Origin: Roseateles_B sp041912595
GTDB lineage: Bacteria > Pseudomonadota > Gammaproteobacteria > Burkholderiales > Burkholderiaceae_C
Assembly: GCA_041912595.1 (NCBI GenBank)
Contig: JAYRMR010000016.1
Location: 31,048 to 95,047 of the forward strand
Reading direction: 5' to 3'
DNA: 64,000 nucleotides
A program made the position numbers and the translations under genes. Under the pieces are notes generated by a model that was given only the letters and a program-made list of their open reading frames with translations, had not been told where the DNA came from and searched no databases. How positions within the stretch are numbered: position 1 is the first letter of the stretch; each line of letters starts with the position of its first letter. Shown piece by piece: positions 33,586-42,654 of this stretch.

Positions 33586-33592
33586 ATCCAAC
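33586..33592 (-). other. Core-like heptamer GTTGGAT upstream of the COQ7-like gene
   Basis: Exact match to GTTRRRY on the - strand, 21 bases before the COQ7-like ATG. A full attC before it is not clear. It may mark the leading edge of the cassette series. Confidence 0.3.
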
Positions 33593-33983
33593 CTCTGCCC
33601 CACAACATCGTCGCCATCCGCACAACAACATCGAGGCAAGCTCTCTCAAGTCGTTGATCCATCGACGACTTCTCCCCATCTGCAGTGGCGCCGAGGGTAC
33701 TAAAGAAATCGACAAATGCGGCACGGGTTACAACGGAGGCGGCGCATCCTGACCTCCAGGCTGATGGGGCGACGAAGCAGCCGCCAGCGACCGCCCGCTC
33801 CGGGTCACCCGCCGTCATCACCCCCCGCACAAACCCCTAGCCGCTTCCCTCCGCGGCCCCACTGGATGCAGACCAGTTCAGCCCTCATCGCTGTGCGATT
33901 CCCGCATCTGATCTCACACTGGTCATCAACCTTACACGGGGTTACCGTGGTACTAGGTGTTTGTATCAATGTTTTTGCATAAA
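33593..33983. other. Non-coding stretch between cassette region and chitinase cluster
   Basis: No gene is recognised on either strand. The left part is compositionally like the cassettes. The right part (from about 33900) is AT-rich for this genome and contains a palindrome GGTTACC near 33939 followed by a GTGGTA half-site at 33947-33952, so it probably belongs to the chitinase promoter. Confidence 0.5.
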
Positions 33984-34025
33984 GTGGTATCTAAAGTGCA
34001 TACCACTACAAGACTACTAGTGGTA
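33984..34025. promoter_or_regulatory. Operator-like alternating half-sites upstream of chitinases
   Basis: GTGGTAT-N9-ATACCAC (33984-34006) overlaps TACCACTA-N9-TAGTGGTA (34001-34025). The result is three GTGGTA/TACCAC half-sites in alternating orientation with equal 9-base spacers. The array lies 110-150 bases before the GH19 chitinase start. GntR-family regulators of amino-sugar genes use TGGT...ACCA half-sites, so an N-acetylglucosamine-responsive repressor is a reasonable guess; none is encoded nearby. Confidence 0.5.
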
Positions 34026-34136
34026 CTGGTCTGGTAGCTGCGGACGGGTCGTGTTGTTGAGCGCCCCGTCTTCCTCGGGCGCGAGCAGCGCCCAGCGCAA
34101 GATCAGCAGCGCACGTTGAACGCAGGAGACCCGTTC

Positions 34137-35870
34137 ATGTTTGCAAGCGCAGTACCTCATGGCGTCCAGGCCATGGCATCCCCCTTCCGCGGACGGTTCC
34201 GCGGCGCCTCCTCCTTGAGGACCACCCTCGCGGCCCTGCCGCTCATCCTGGCCGCCAGCCAGGCGCACGCCGTCAGCTGCGCAGGCCTCGCCGTGTGGAA
34301 CAGCGCGACGGCCTACACCTCCGGGCAGCAGGTGCAGGAATCCGGCAAGGCTTACAGCGCCAACTGGTGGACGCAAGGGCAGTCGCCCGCCGCGAACTCC
34401 GGCAGCTGGGCGGTCTGGAAGCCCCTGGGCACCTGCGATGGCGGTGGCGGCGGCGGCACCGATCCGGCGAACAAGCCCCCCGTCGCGGCCTTCACCGGCA
34501 GCGTGGACCGCCTGAGCGTCTCGTTCGACGCCAGCACGTCCAGCGACCCAGACGGGCAGATCAGCGCCTATCAATGGACCTTCGGGGACGGCAGCAGCGC
34601 CACGGGTGCCAAGGTCACCCACGCCTACGCGGCCTCGGGCACCTACGCCGTCAGCCTCAGCGTCACGGACAACAAGGGCGCGACGAACGCGAAGTCGCAG
34701 TCCTTCACGCTGGCCGTCGTCGTCAAGGACCCGGCCACGGGCAAGTACGTGCTGAAGCAGTCCGACGTGCAAGCCACCGAGGCCAGCCTCACGAACACCG
34801 CCCTCTTCCGTGCCGTGAAGGCCTCCATCGCCACGCGGGACAACGCCGTGGTGACGGCGGTCGCACCCGGCCTGGCGAGCAATCCGGAGAACGTGAAGCG
34901 CGTCGAGAAGCTCCTGCCGGCCAGCCAGTGGGAGTACCTCTTCCCGCTGCGCGACAAGTCCTACACCTACACCGGGCTGCTGCAGGCCATCGCCAAGTTC
35001 TCGGGCGTGTGCATGACGTACACCGACGGCCGGGACTCCGACGCCATCTGCCGCAAGAGCCTCGCGACCATGTTCGCGCACTTCACGCAGGAGACCGGCG
35101 CGCACGACCCCAACAGCCCGACGCCGCAATGGCGCCAGGCGCTGTACTTCGTGCGGGAGGCGGGCTGCAGCGAGTCCACCTACGGCTGCCCCTACAACAA
35201 CGAGTGCCTGCCCACCACCTGGCAGGGCCAGACCTGGCCCTGCGGCAAGGACGCCCAGGGGCGCTACAAGCAGTACTTCGGCCGCGGCGCCAAGCAGCTC
35301 TCGTACAACTACAACTACGGCCCCTTCTCCGACGCCATGTTCGGGGACGTGAAGGTCCTGCTCAACAACCCCGAGCAGGTGGCCGACACCTGGCTGAACC
35401 TGGCCTCGGCCGTGTTCTTCTTCGTCTACCCGGCCTCGCCCAAGCCCAGCATGCTGCATGTGGTGGATGGCACCTGGAAGCCCAATGCGGTCGACACGGC
35501 CGCCGGCATCAAGCCGGGCTTCGGGGCCACGACCAACATCATCAACGGCGGCATCGAGTGCGGCCAAGGCTACGAGAAGCCGCAATCCGTCAACCGCATC
35601 GCCTACTACCGTGAGCATGCGGCAGCCCTGGGCGTGCCCATCCCCTCCACCGAGGAACTGGGCTGCGCCAACCAGAAGTCCTTCGCCGTCGGCGGTGCCG
35701 GCGCGCTGGACATCTACTGGGACCAGGACTGGTCCTACCACGCGGAAATGCCCGAGGGCAAAGCCTTCGCCTGCAAGCTGGTCGGCTACCAGACCGCGTA
35801 CTTCTCCCTGAAGGCCGGGGACTACCAGCGCTGCGTCGAGAAGTACTTCGACGTCGTCGTGAAGCCCTGA
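34137..35870 (+). CDS. Secreted GH19 chitinase with CBM5/12 and PKD domains
   Basis: A 577-residue endochitinase. A signal peptide ends near ASQAHA (about residue 45). CBM5/12 follows (LAVWNSATAYTSGQQVQESG, NWWTQGQSP, WAVWKPLGTC), then a Gly linker. The PKD domain includes SSDPDGQISAYQWTFGDGS. The GH19 catalytic domain is from about residue 215, with the general acid Glu in AHFTQETGAHDP (about residue 318) and FGRGAKQLSYNYNYGPFS. It hydrolyses beta-1,4-linked GlcNAc with inversion. The ATG at 34137 has GGAG 9 bases upstream; an in-frame ATG at 34173 gives a more usual signal peptide and is an alternative. The gene is first of three chitinase genes on the same strand. Confidence 0.93.
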   Translation: MFASAVPHGVQAMASPFRGRFRGASSLRTTLAALPLILAASQAHAVSCAGLAVWNSATAYTSGQQVQESGKAYSANWWTQGQSPAANSGSWAVWKPLGTCDGGGGGGTDPANKPPVAAFTGSVDRLSVSFDASTSSDPDGQISAYQWTFGDGSSATGAKVTHAYAASGTYAVSLSVTDNKGATNAKSQSFTLAVVVKDPATGKYVLKQSDVQATEASLTNTALFRAVKASIATRDNAVVTAVAPGLASNPENVKRVEKLLPASQWEYLFPLRDKSYTYTGLLQAIAKFSGVCMTYTDGRDSDAICRKSLATMFAHFTQETGAHDPNSPTPQWRQALYFVREAGCSESTYGCPYNNECLPTTWQGQTWPCGKDAQGRYKQYFGRGAKQLSYNYNYGPFSDAMFGDVKVLLNNPEQVADTWLNLASAVFFFVYPASPKPSMLHVVDGTWKPNAVDTAAGIKPGFGATTNIINGGIECGQGYEKPQSVNRIAYYREHAAALGVPIPSTEELGCANQKSFAVGGAGALDIYWDQDWSYHAEMPEGKAFACKLVGYQTAYFSLKAGDYQRCVEKYFDVVVKP

Positions 35871-36000
35871 GCACCCCAAGAAGAAAAAGCGTCCCCGGGA
35901 TCCTCTCTCCCTGACCCTCGCTCCCCGACTGCCGGACCCAGGCCTCGCGCCTGCGGTCCTGGCTTCGTGCACCCTTTTCACGAACCCTCAAGGAATCGCC

Positions 36001-39000
36001 ATGCATCAACGCACGGTCCTGGCGCTGCTGATCGGCAGCAGCGTCCTCCCCGCCTTCGCCTACAACTGCACCGGCGTGCAGACATGGAACGCCACGACCG
36101 CCTACACGGGCGGCGCCGTCGTCCAGCAGTCCAGCCAGGCCTATCAGGCCAAGTGGTGGACGCAGAACGAGAGCCCCGCGCTCAAGTCCGGCCAGTGGGA
36201 CGTCTGGAAGCAGCTCGGCGCCTGTGACGGCACGGTGAACCAGCCGCCCGTGGCCAGCTTCACCGCGAGCAGCAGCGGCCTTGTGCTGAGCGTCAATGGC
36301 GGCGGCTCGACCGACCCGGACGGCAGCATCGCCAGCTACGCCTGGACCTTCGGCGACGGCAGCAGCGCCACGGGCGCCACCGCCAGCCGCAGCTACGCCG
36401 CCGCCGGCACCTACACCGTCACCCTGACCGTGACCGACAACAAGGGCGCGAGCAGCAGCAAGAGCCAGTCCGTGACCGTCACCAGCGGCACCGTCAACCA
36501 GCCGCCCGTAGCCAGCTTCACCGCGAGCAGCAGCGGCCTCGTGCTGAGCGTCAACGGCAGCGGCTCGACCGACCCCGACGGCAGCGTCGCCAGCTACGCG
36601 TGGACCTTCGGCGACGGCAGCAGCGCCACGGGCGCCACCGCCAGCCGCAGCTATGCCGCCGCGGGCACCTACACCGTCACGTTGACCGTCACGGACAACA
36701 AGGGCGCGACGAACAGCAAGAGCCAGTCCGTGACCGTCACCAGCGGCACGGTCAACAAGCCGCCCGTCGTCGCGCTGAGTGCGCCGACGGACGGCAGCAG
36801 CGCCAATGACGGCGCGGTGCTCACCGTCTCGGCCACGGCCTCCGACCCGGACGGCAGCGTCGCCAAGGTCGCGTTCTACGACAACGGCGTGCTGATCGCC
36901 GAGGACACGAGCGCGCCCTTCAGCATCAGCTGGACGGCCCGCGCCGGCGTGCATGACCTCACCGCCCGCGCCACGGACGACAAGGGCGCCACGACCGACA
37001 GCGCCGCCGCGCGCGTCACGGTGAACGGCACCGCCACCGGCGACGAGAAGTGCCGCCCGGAAGGGCTCTACACCACCCCCGGCACCACGCCCGCCTACTG
37101 CAAGGTCTATGACGACCAGGGCCGCGAGCTGATGGGCGCCGACAAGCCGCGCCGCATCATCGGCTACTTCACCAGCTGGCGCACCGGCAAGGACGGCACG
37201 CCCGCCTACCTGGCCAGCAACATCCCCTGGGGCCAGCTGACCCACATCAACTACGCCTTCGCCCACATCGACGGCGCCAACAAGCTCTCGGTGGGCAACA
37301 CCGCGGACGCCAACAACGCCGCCACCGGCATGACCTGGCCCGGCGTGGCCGGAGCCGAGATGGACACGACGCTGTCCTACAAGGGCCACTTCAACCTGCT
37401 GAGCAAGTTCAAGAAGCAGTACCCCAAGGTCAAGACGCTCGTCTCCGTGGGCGGCTGGGCCGAGACCGGCGGCTACTTCGACGACACCGGCAAGCGCGTG
37501 GCCAGCGGCGGCTTCTACACGATGACCACCAATGCCGACGGCAGCGCCAACACCGCGGGCATCAACACCTTCGCGGACTCGGCCGTGGCCTTCCTGCGCC
37601 AGTACGGCTTCGACGGCGTGGACATCGACTACGAGTACGCCACCAGCATGAAGGACGCCGGCAACCCGGATGACTTCACCATCAGCAACGCCCGCCGGGC
37701 CTCGCTGATGAAGAACTTCGTGACGCTGATGCAGACGCTGCGCGCCAAGCTCGACGCCGCCGGCCAGGCCGATGCCCGCCACTACATGCTCACCGTCGCG
37801 GCGCCGGCCTCCGGCTATCTGCTGCGCGGCATGGAGACGTACCAGGTCACCAAGTACCTCGACTACGTCAACATCATGAGCTACGACCTGCACGGCGCCT
37901 GGAACCAGTTCGTGGGCCCCAATGCCGCACTCTTCGACGACGGCAAGGACAGCGAGCTGACCGCCTGGAGCTACTACACGGCCTCGCAGTACGGCCGCAT
38001 CGGCTACCTGAACACCGACTGGGCCTACCACTACTTCCGCGGCGCGATGCCGGCGGGCCGCATCAACATCGGCGTGCCCTACTACACCCGCGGCTGGAAG
38101 GACGTGACGGGCGGCACCAACGGCCTGTGGGGTTCCGCGGCCCAGGCCGACCAGACCAAGTGCCCTCCCGGCACGGGCGGCGGCACGGTGCAGAAGTGCG
38201 GCGCGGGCGCCATCGGCCTGGACAACCTCTGGCATGACCTCGACGTCTCCAGCAAGGAAGTGCCGGCCGGCTCCAACCCGCTGTGGCACACGATGAACCT
38301 GGCGGCCGGCAAGAGCGGCAGCTACATCGGCGCCTACGGCCTGAACCCGGCCACCAACCCGCAGGACCAGTTCGTGGGCAGCTACACCCGCTTCTACGAC
38401 GGCACGCTCGTGGCACCGTGGCTGTGGAACGCCACCAAGAAGGTCTTCCTGTCCATCGAGGACGAGCAGTCCCTCGGCGTGAAGGCGCAGTACGTGGCGG
38501 ACCGCGGCATCGGCGGCGTGATGTTCTGGGAGCTGGCAGGCGACTACGCCTACGACAGCGCCAAGGCCGAGTACGGCATGGGCAGCACGCTGACCACGCT
38601 GCTGTACAACAAGTTCAAGACGGCCTCGCCCTACGGCAACCGCCTGACCTCGGCGGCCATGCCGGCGGAAGCGATCGATGTGCAGTTCAGCATCGGCGGC
38701 TTCGCCCTGGGTGATGCCAACTACCCGATCAACCCGACGCTCACGATCACCAACAAGAGCGGCCAGACCCTGCCCGGCGGCACGGACTTCAGCTTCGACA
38801 TCCCGACGGCCATCCCCGCCTCGCTGACCGACCAGACGGGCTTCGGCCTCAAGGTCGTCACCGATGGCTCGAACGCTGCGGGCAACAACATCGGCGGCCT
38901 GAAGAACGAGTTCCACCGCGCGGCCTTCAAGCTGCCCAGCTGGCAGACCCTGGCCCCCGGCGCCAGCGTCGCCATCAAGCTGAACTACTACCTGCCCATG

Positions 39001-39138
39001 CCCACGCCCAGCAACTGGATCGTGAGCTTCGGCGGCAAGAGCTACGCCCTGCAGCAGGAAGCACGGCGCGGCACGAGCAACGTTTCCGTCACCGCCCTCA
39101 AGGCCGCCGGCAGTCGCGGTCGGGCCCAACAGCCCTGA
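36001..39138 (+). CDS. Large secreted GH18 chitinase (CBM5/12, two PKD, Ig-like, GH18, C-terminal domain)
   Basis: A 1045-residue secreted chitinase. Order: signal peptide (MHQRTVLALLIGSSVLPAFA), CBM5/12 (21-77), two nearly identical PKD domains (about 80-165 and 165-250), an Ig-like domain with SDPDGSVAKVAFYDNGVLI, and the GH18 barrel (about 380-880). A C-terminal beta domain of the chitinase-C type ends the protein. The catalytic signature FDGVDIDYEYAT lies at about 536-547, with Glu as proton donor, and SVGGWAETGGYF marks strand 3. It cleaves chitin with retention. The start has an AAGGAATCGCC ribosome site. The DNA for its CBM is almost identical to that of the next gene. Confidence 0.93.
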   Translation: MHQRTVLALLIGSSVLPAFAYNCTGVQTWNATTAYTGGAVVQQSSQAYQAKWWTQNESPALKSGQWDVWKQLGACDGTVNQPPVASFTASSSGLVLSVNGGGSTDPDGSIASYAWTFGDGSSATGATASRSYAAAGTYTVTLTVTDNKGASSSKSQSVTVTSGTVNQPPVASFTASSSGLVLSVNGSGSTDPDGSVASYAWTFGDGSSATGATASRSYAAAGTYTVTLTVTDNKGATNSKSQSVTVTSGTVNKPPVVALSAPTDGSSANDGAVLTVSATASDPDGSVAKVAFYDNGVLIAEDTSAPFSISWTARAGVHDLTARATDDKGATTDSAAARVTVNGTATGDEKCRPEGLYTTPGTTPAYCKVYDDQGRELMGADKPRRIIGYFTSWRTGKDGTPAYLASNIPWGQLTHINYAFAHIDGANKLSVGNTADANNAATGMTWPGVAGAEMDTTLSYKGHFNLLSKFKKQYPKVKTLVSVGGWAETGGYFDDTGKRVASGGFYTMTTNADGSANTAGINTFADSAVAFLRQYGFDGVDIDYEYATSMKDAGNPDDFTISNARRASLMKNFVTLMQTLRAKLDAAGQADARHYMLTVAAPASGYLLRGMETYQVTKYLDYVNIMSYDLHGAWNQFVGPNAALFDDGKDSELTAWSYYTASQYGRIGYLNTDWAYHYFRGAMPAGRINIGVPYYTRGWKDVTGGTNGLWGSAAQADQTKCPPGTGGGTVQKCGAGAIGLDNLWHDLDVSSKEVPAGSNPLWHTMNLAAGKSGSYIGAYGLNPATNPQDQFVGSYTRFYDGTLVAPWLWNATKKVFLSIEDEQSLGVKAQYVADRGIGGVMFWELAGDYAYDSAKAEYGMGSTLTTLLYNKFKTASPYGNRLTSAAMPAEAIDVQFSIGGFALGDANYPINPTLTITNKSGQTLPGGTDFSFDIPTAIPASLTDQTGFGLKVVTDGSNAAGNNIGGLKNEFHRAAFKLPSWQTLAPGASVAIKLNYYLPMPTPSNWIVSFGGKSYALQQEARRGTSNVSVTALKAAGSRGRAQQP
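36061..36231 (+). repeat. CBM5/12-coding duplication, copy 1
   Basis: This 171-base segment codes 57 residues (YNCTGVQTW to GACDG) that are identical to those coded at 39292-39462. The DNA copies differ at scattered third positions, so the duplication is not brand new, or it is kept alike by selection or gene conversion. Confidence 0.85.
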
Positions 39139-39228
39139 CCGGGGCATCCCAGGGATCCTGAAGCACGGGCCTGCCGCCCTGCCCTCATGGCAGCGGGCCC
39201 TCCCCTCGAACTCACCTCTCCTTCACAC

Positions 39229-41253
39229 ATGAAACACCTTCCCACGCTCATCGCCCTGGCTGCCGGCCTCGCCGCCGGCAGTGCCCAGGCCTACAACTGC
39301 ACCGGCGTGCAGACCTGGAACGCCACCACCGCCTACACCGGCGGCGCCGTGGTCCAGCAGAGTTCGCAGGCCTACCAGGCCAAGTGGTGGACCCAGAATG
39401 AAAGCCCCGCGCTGAAGTCCGGCCAGTGGGATGTCTGGAAGCAGCTCGGCGCCTGCGACGGCGGCAACACCGACACCACCCCGCCCTCCGTGCCCGGCAG
39501 CCTCGCCGCCAGCGGCATCACCGCCAGCAGCCTCACCCTGAGCTGGGCCGCCTCCACCGACGCCGGCAGCGGCGTGGCGGGCTATGACGTCTATCGCAAT
39601 GGCGCGCTCGTGGGCTCGCCCACCGGCACCAGCTACTCGGACACCGGCCTCAGCGCCAACACCACGTACAGCTACACCGTCCGCGCCCGTGACAAGGCCG
39701 GCAACGCCTCCGCCCAGAGCAGCGCCCTGAGCGCCAAGACCAGCAGCGCCGGCACCTGCGCCACCGCGCCGGCCACGCCCACGGGCCTCAGCGCGCCGTC
39801 CAAGTCCAGCACCGGCGTGAACCTGAGCTGGAACTCGGTGCCCGCCGGCGCCAACTGCACGGTGCAGTACCGCGTGCTGCAGGGCTCGGCCCAGGCCGCG
39901 CAGGGTGCCGCGACCACCGCCAGCATCAATGGCCTGACCCCGGACACGGACTACAGCTTCAGCGTGCAGGCCGTCAACGAGGCCGGCGCCTCACCCGCCT
40001 CGCCCGCCCTGACCGTGCACACGGACAAGGCCACCGTCGGCGGCAAGAACGTGCTGGGCTACTTCGCGCAGTGGGGCATCTACGACCGCAAGTACTTCGT
40101 CAAGAACATCGACACCAGCGGCTCCGCGCCGCTGCTCACGCACATCAACTACGCCTTCGGCAATGTGCGCAACAACAAGTGCGAGGTCGGCCTGACGGTG
40201 CCCGTGAACGAGGACACCGGCGTGGGCGGCGACGCCTTCGCCGACTACACCAAGTCCTTCGACGCAGCCTCCAGCGTGGACGGCAAGGCCGACGCCTGGG
40301 ACGCCCCGCTGCGCGGCAACTGGGGCCAGCTCAAGCGGCTCAAGGCCAAGTACCCGAAGCTCAAGGTGCTGATCTCGCTGGGCGGCTGGACGTACTCGCG
40401 CGGCTTCTCCGAGGCCGCGAAGCCCGAGAACCGTGCCGCCTTCGTCAAGAGCTGCGTGGACGCCTACATCAAGGGGGACCTGCCGTCCGTCGAGTACGCC
40501 GGCGGCACGGGCGCGGCAGCGGGCCTGTTCGATGGCATCGACATCGACTGGGAATACCCCGCCGCCTGCGGCCTGGCCTGCGGCAAGCCCGAGGACACGG
40601 CGAACTTCACCGGTCTGCTGGCCGAGTTCCGCAAGCAGCTCGACGCCATCCGTCCGGGTCTGCTGCTGTCCATCGCGGCGCCGGCCGGGGTCGACAAGAT
40701 CCGCATGATCGAGCCGGACAAGTTCCATCCCTATGTGGACTTCATCAACGTCATGACGTATGACTTCCACGGCGGCTGGGAAGGCACGACGGGCTTCCAC
40801 TCGCCGCTGTACGCCAACAGCAGCGATCCGGCGACGGGTGACGTGAAGTCCTACAACACCGACGCGGCGCTGCAGGCCTTCCTGAACAAGGGCGTGCCGG
40901 CCAACAAGCTGCAGATCGGCATCGGCTTCTACGGCCGCGGCTGGACGGGCGTGGCCAACGTCAACAACGGCCTGTACCAGGCGGGCACTGCGGCGCCGGG
41001 CAAGTACGAGAAGGGCATCGAGGACTACAAGATCCTCAAGGCCCTCGGCTACCCGAGCTACACCGACCCGCAGAGCCGTGCCCAGTGGATCTACAACGGC
41101 ACGACCTTCTGGAGCTTCGACACCCCGGCGCAGATCACCGAGAAGATGAGCTACGCCAAGAACAAGGGCCTGGGCGGCGCCTTCTTCTGGGAGTTCAACG
41201 GGGATGACAGCCAGGCGACGCTGCTGAAGGCGATCAGCAATGGCCTGAAATGA
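39229..41253 (+). CDS. Secreted GH18 chitinase (CBM5/12, two FnIII, GH18)
   Basis: A 674-residue chitinase: signal peptide (MKHLPTLIALAAGLAAGSAQA), CBM5/12, two fibronectin type III domains (about 85-175 and 180-265), then a ChiA/ChiD-like GH18 barrel from about 273 to the end. The catalytic motif FDGIDIDWEYP is at about 434-444, LGGWTYSRGFSEA marks strand 3, and VMTYDFHGGWE follows. The ATG 39229 is chosen because it begins a canonical signal peptide; an in-frame start at 39187 adds 14 non-hydrophobic residues. The gene ends the chitinase cluster and is followed by strong hairpins. Confidence 0.93.
   Translation: MKHLPTLIALAAGLAAGSAQAYNCTGVQTWNATTAYTGGAVVQQSSQAYQAKWWTQNESPALKSGQWDVWKQLGACDGGNTDTTPPSVPGSLAASGITASSLTLSWAASTDAGSGVAGYDVYRNGALVGSPTGTSYSDTGLSANTTYSYTVRARDKAGNASAQSSALSAKTSSAGTCATAPATPTGLSAPSKSSTGVNLSWNSVPAGANCTVQYRVLQGSAQAAQGAATTASINGLTPDTDYSFSVQAVNEAGASPASPALTVHTDKATVGGKNVLGYFAQWGIYDRKYFVKNIDTSGSAPLLTHINYAFGNVRNNKCEVGLTVPVNEDTGVGGDAFADYTKSFDAASSVDGKADAWDAPLRGNWGQLKRLKAKYPKLKVLISLGGWTYSRGFSEAAKPENRAAFVKSCVDAYIKGDLPSVEYAGGTGAAAGLFDGIDIDWEYPAACGLACGKPEDTANFTGLLAEFRKQLDAIRPGLLLSIAAPAGVDKIRMIEPDKFHPYVDFINVMTYDFHGGWEGTTGFHSPLYANSSDPATGDVKSYNTDAALQAFLNKGVPANKLQIGIGFYGRGWTGVANVNNGLYQAGTAAPGKYEKGIEDYKILKALGYPSYTDPQSRAQWIYNGTTFWSFDTPAQITEKMSYAKNKGLGGAFFWEFNGDDSQATLLKAISNGLK
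39292..39462 (+). repeat. CBM5/12-coding duplication, copy 2
   Basis: Partner of 36061-36231, with the same protein sequence and silent differences. The GH19 gene carries a clearly diverged version of the same module. Confidence 0.85.
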
Positions 41254-41267
41254 GGGGGTGAGCCCCT

Positions 41268-41307
41268 CGCCCAGTGTCGTCGGGCTGAACGCCGACGACG
41301 CTGGGCG
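41268..41307. repeat. 16-bp stem-loop after the last chitinase
   Basis: CGCCCAGTGTCGTCGG pairs with CCGACGACGCTGGGCG (one G-U) around an 8-base loop. It directly follows a smaller GAGGGG/CCCCTC hairpin at the stop codon. It may protect the mRNA 3' end or assist termination. Confidence 0.5.
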
Positions 41308-41324
41308 GTCCCCCGAGGGGACAG

Positions 41325-41360
41325 CAAGACGGGCGGCGTTGAGCCGCCCGTCTTGCTTTG
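41325..41360 (+). terminator. Strong terminator of the chitinase cluster
   Basis: Perfect 13-base-pair stem CAAGACGGGCGGC / GCCGCCCGTCTTG with a 5-base loop, followed by CTTTGT. The T tract is short, but the stem is very stable. Confidence 0.7.
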
Positions 41361-41502
41361 TGGGCCGGCTTGGGGCGGCCCGGCGCTCGGCCCATTGGGG
41401 CTGCGCCCCTTGCCCCGCACTCGGTGGCCTTGCGCGCGGCATGAGGCCGCAAGCAAGGTCGGGCTTGGCGGCTGGCAGGCCGATCCGCCGCCCCTCTCGT
41501 CC

Positions 41503-42654
41503 TCAGGTCCGCAACGACGGGGGCGCGGGATCGAGTTCCAGGCAGTCGAGGACGTCCTCGGCGAGGGCCAGGCAGCTGGTCAGGCCGGGGGATTCGATGC
41601 CGAGCAGATGCACCAGTCCGGCATGGCCGTGGCGGGCGGGGCCGTCGAGCTGGAAGTCCAGGGCGGCATGGCCGGGGCGGTGGAGCTTGGGGCGCACGCC
41701 GCTGTAGGCGGGCTGGAGCGCATCGTCAGGCAGGTCCGCCCAGAAGCGGCGGATGGCCTGGGTGAAGCCGGCCATGCGATGCGGGTCGACGGCATAGTCC
41801 AGGGCCTCTGGCGTCTGGCCCTCGGGAAGCCACTCGACGTCCGGGCCGAAACGGGCCTGGCCGCCAAGGTCCAGGGTGAGATGCACGCCCAGGCCATCGC
41901 CCTCTGGCATGGGATAGATCAGGCGAGCAAAGGGCGCGCGTCCCTGCAGGCCGAAATAACTGCCCTTGCAGAAGGCGGTGGTGAGGCCCGGCGGGAGGCC
42001 GGTGGAGGCCTTCGCGAGGCCCGTGGCCCACAGGCCGGCGGCGTTGACGAGCACGCGGGCGCCCAGCTCGCTGACCTCGCCATCGCTGGACTGCACGCGC
42101 AGCACGTGCAGGCCGTCCGGCGCGGTATGCCAGCCGAGCACGCGCGCCTGCAGCAACACCTGACCCCCTGCCGCCTCGAGGTCCGCTTGAAGCGCCAGCA
42201 TGAGGGCGTGGCTGTCGACGATGCCGGTCGAGGGCGACAGCAGCGCCGCCTCGGCACGCAAGGCGGGCTCGAGGGTCCGCGCCTCGGCGGCACCGAGCCA
42301 GTGCAGGTCCTCGACGCCATTCGCGCGGGCCTGGGCCGCCAGGGACTCCAGCGCCGCACGCTGGGCGGGCGCGGTGGCCACGAGCAGCTTGCCGCAGCGC
42401 TGATGGGGCACCGCATGCGCGTCGCAGTAGGCGTACAGCAGGTCCCGCCCCCGCACGCAGGCGCGAGCCTTGAGCGATCCGGTCGGGTAGTAGAGCCCGG
42501 CGTGGATCACCTCGGAATTGCGGGCGCTGATGCCCTGCCCGATCGCGCCCTCGCGCTCGAGGACCAGCGTCTCCAGCCCCGCGCGGGCCAGGGCGCGCGC
42601 CACGGCCAGGCCCACCACGCCGGCACCGATCACCAAGGCTTGCACTGTCTCCAT
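41503..42654 (-). CDS. FAD-dependent oxidoreductase, L-2-hydroxyglutarate oxidase-like
   Basis: A 383-residue DAO-family flavoprotein. The dinucleotide-binding motif VIGAGVVGLAVARAL is at residues 7-21, ending in LVLERE. The signature ISARNSEVIHAGLYYPTGSL is characteristic of LhgO-like enzymes that oxidise L-2-hydroxyglutarate, with electrons passed to the quinone pool. The start METVQA at 42654 places the FAD motif at the normal distance from the N-terminus; the open frame upstream is not family-like. Substrate assignment is inference from the family; other 2-hydroxyacids are possible. Confidence 0.82.
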   Translation of the reverse strand: METVQALVIGAGVVGLAVARALARAGLETLVLEREGAIGQGISARNSEVIHAGLYYPTGSLKARACVRGRDLLYAYCDAHAVPHQRCGKLLVATAPAQRAALESLAAQARANGVEDLHWLGAAEARTLEPALRAEAALLSPSTGIVDSHALMLALQADLEAAGGQVLLQARVLGWHTAPDGLHVLRVQSSDGEVSELGARVLVNAAGLWATGLAKASTGLPPGLTTAFCKGSYFGLQGRAPFARLIYPMPEGDGLGVHLTLDLGGQARFGPDVEWLPEGQTPEALDYAVDPHRMAGFTQAIRRFWADLPDDALQPAYSGVRPKLHRPGHAALDFQLDGPARHGHAGLVHLLGIESPGLTSCLALAEDVLDCLELDPAPPSLRT

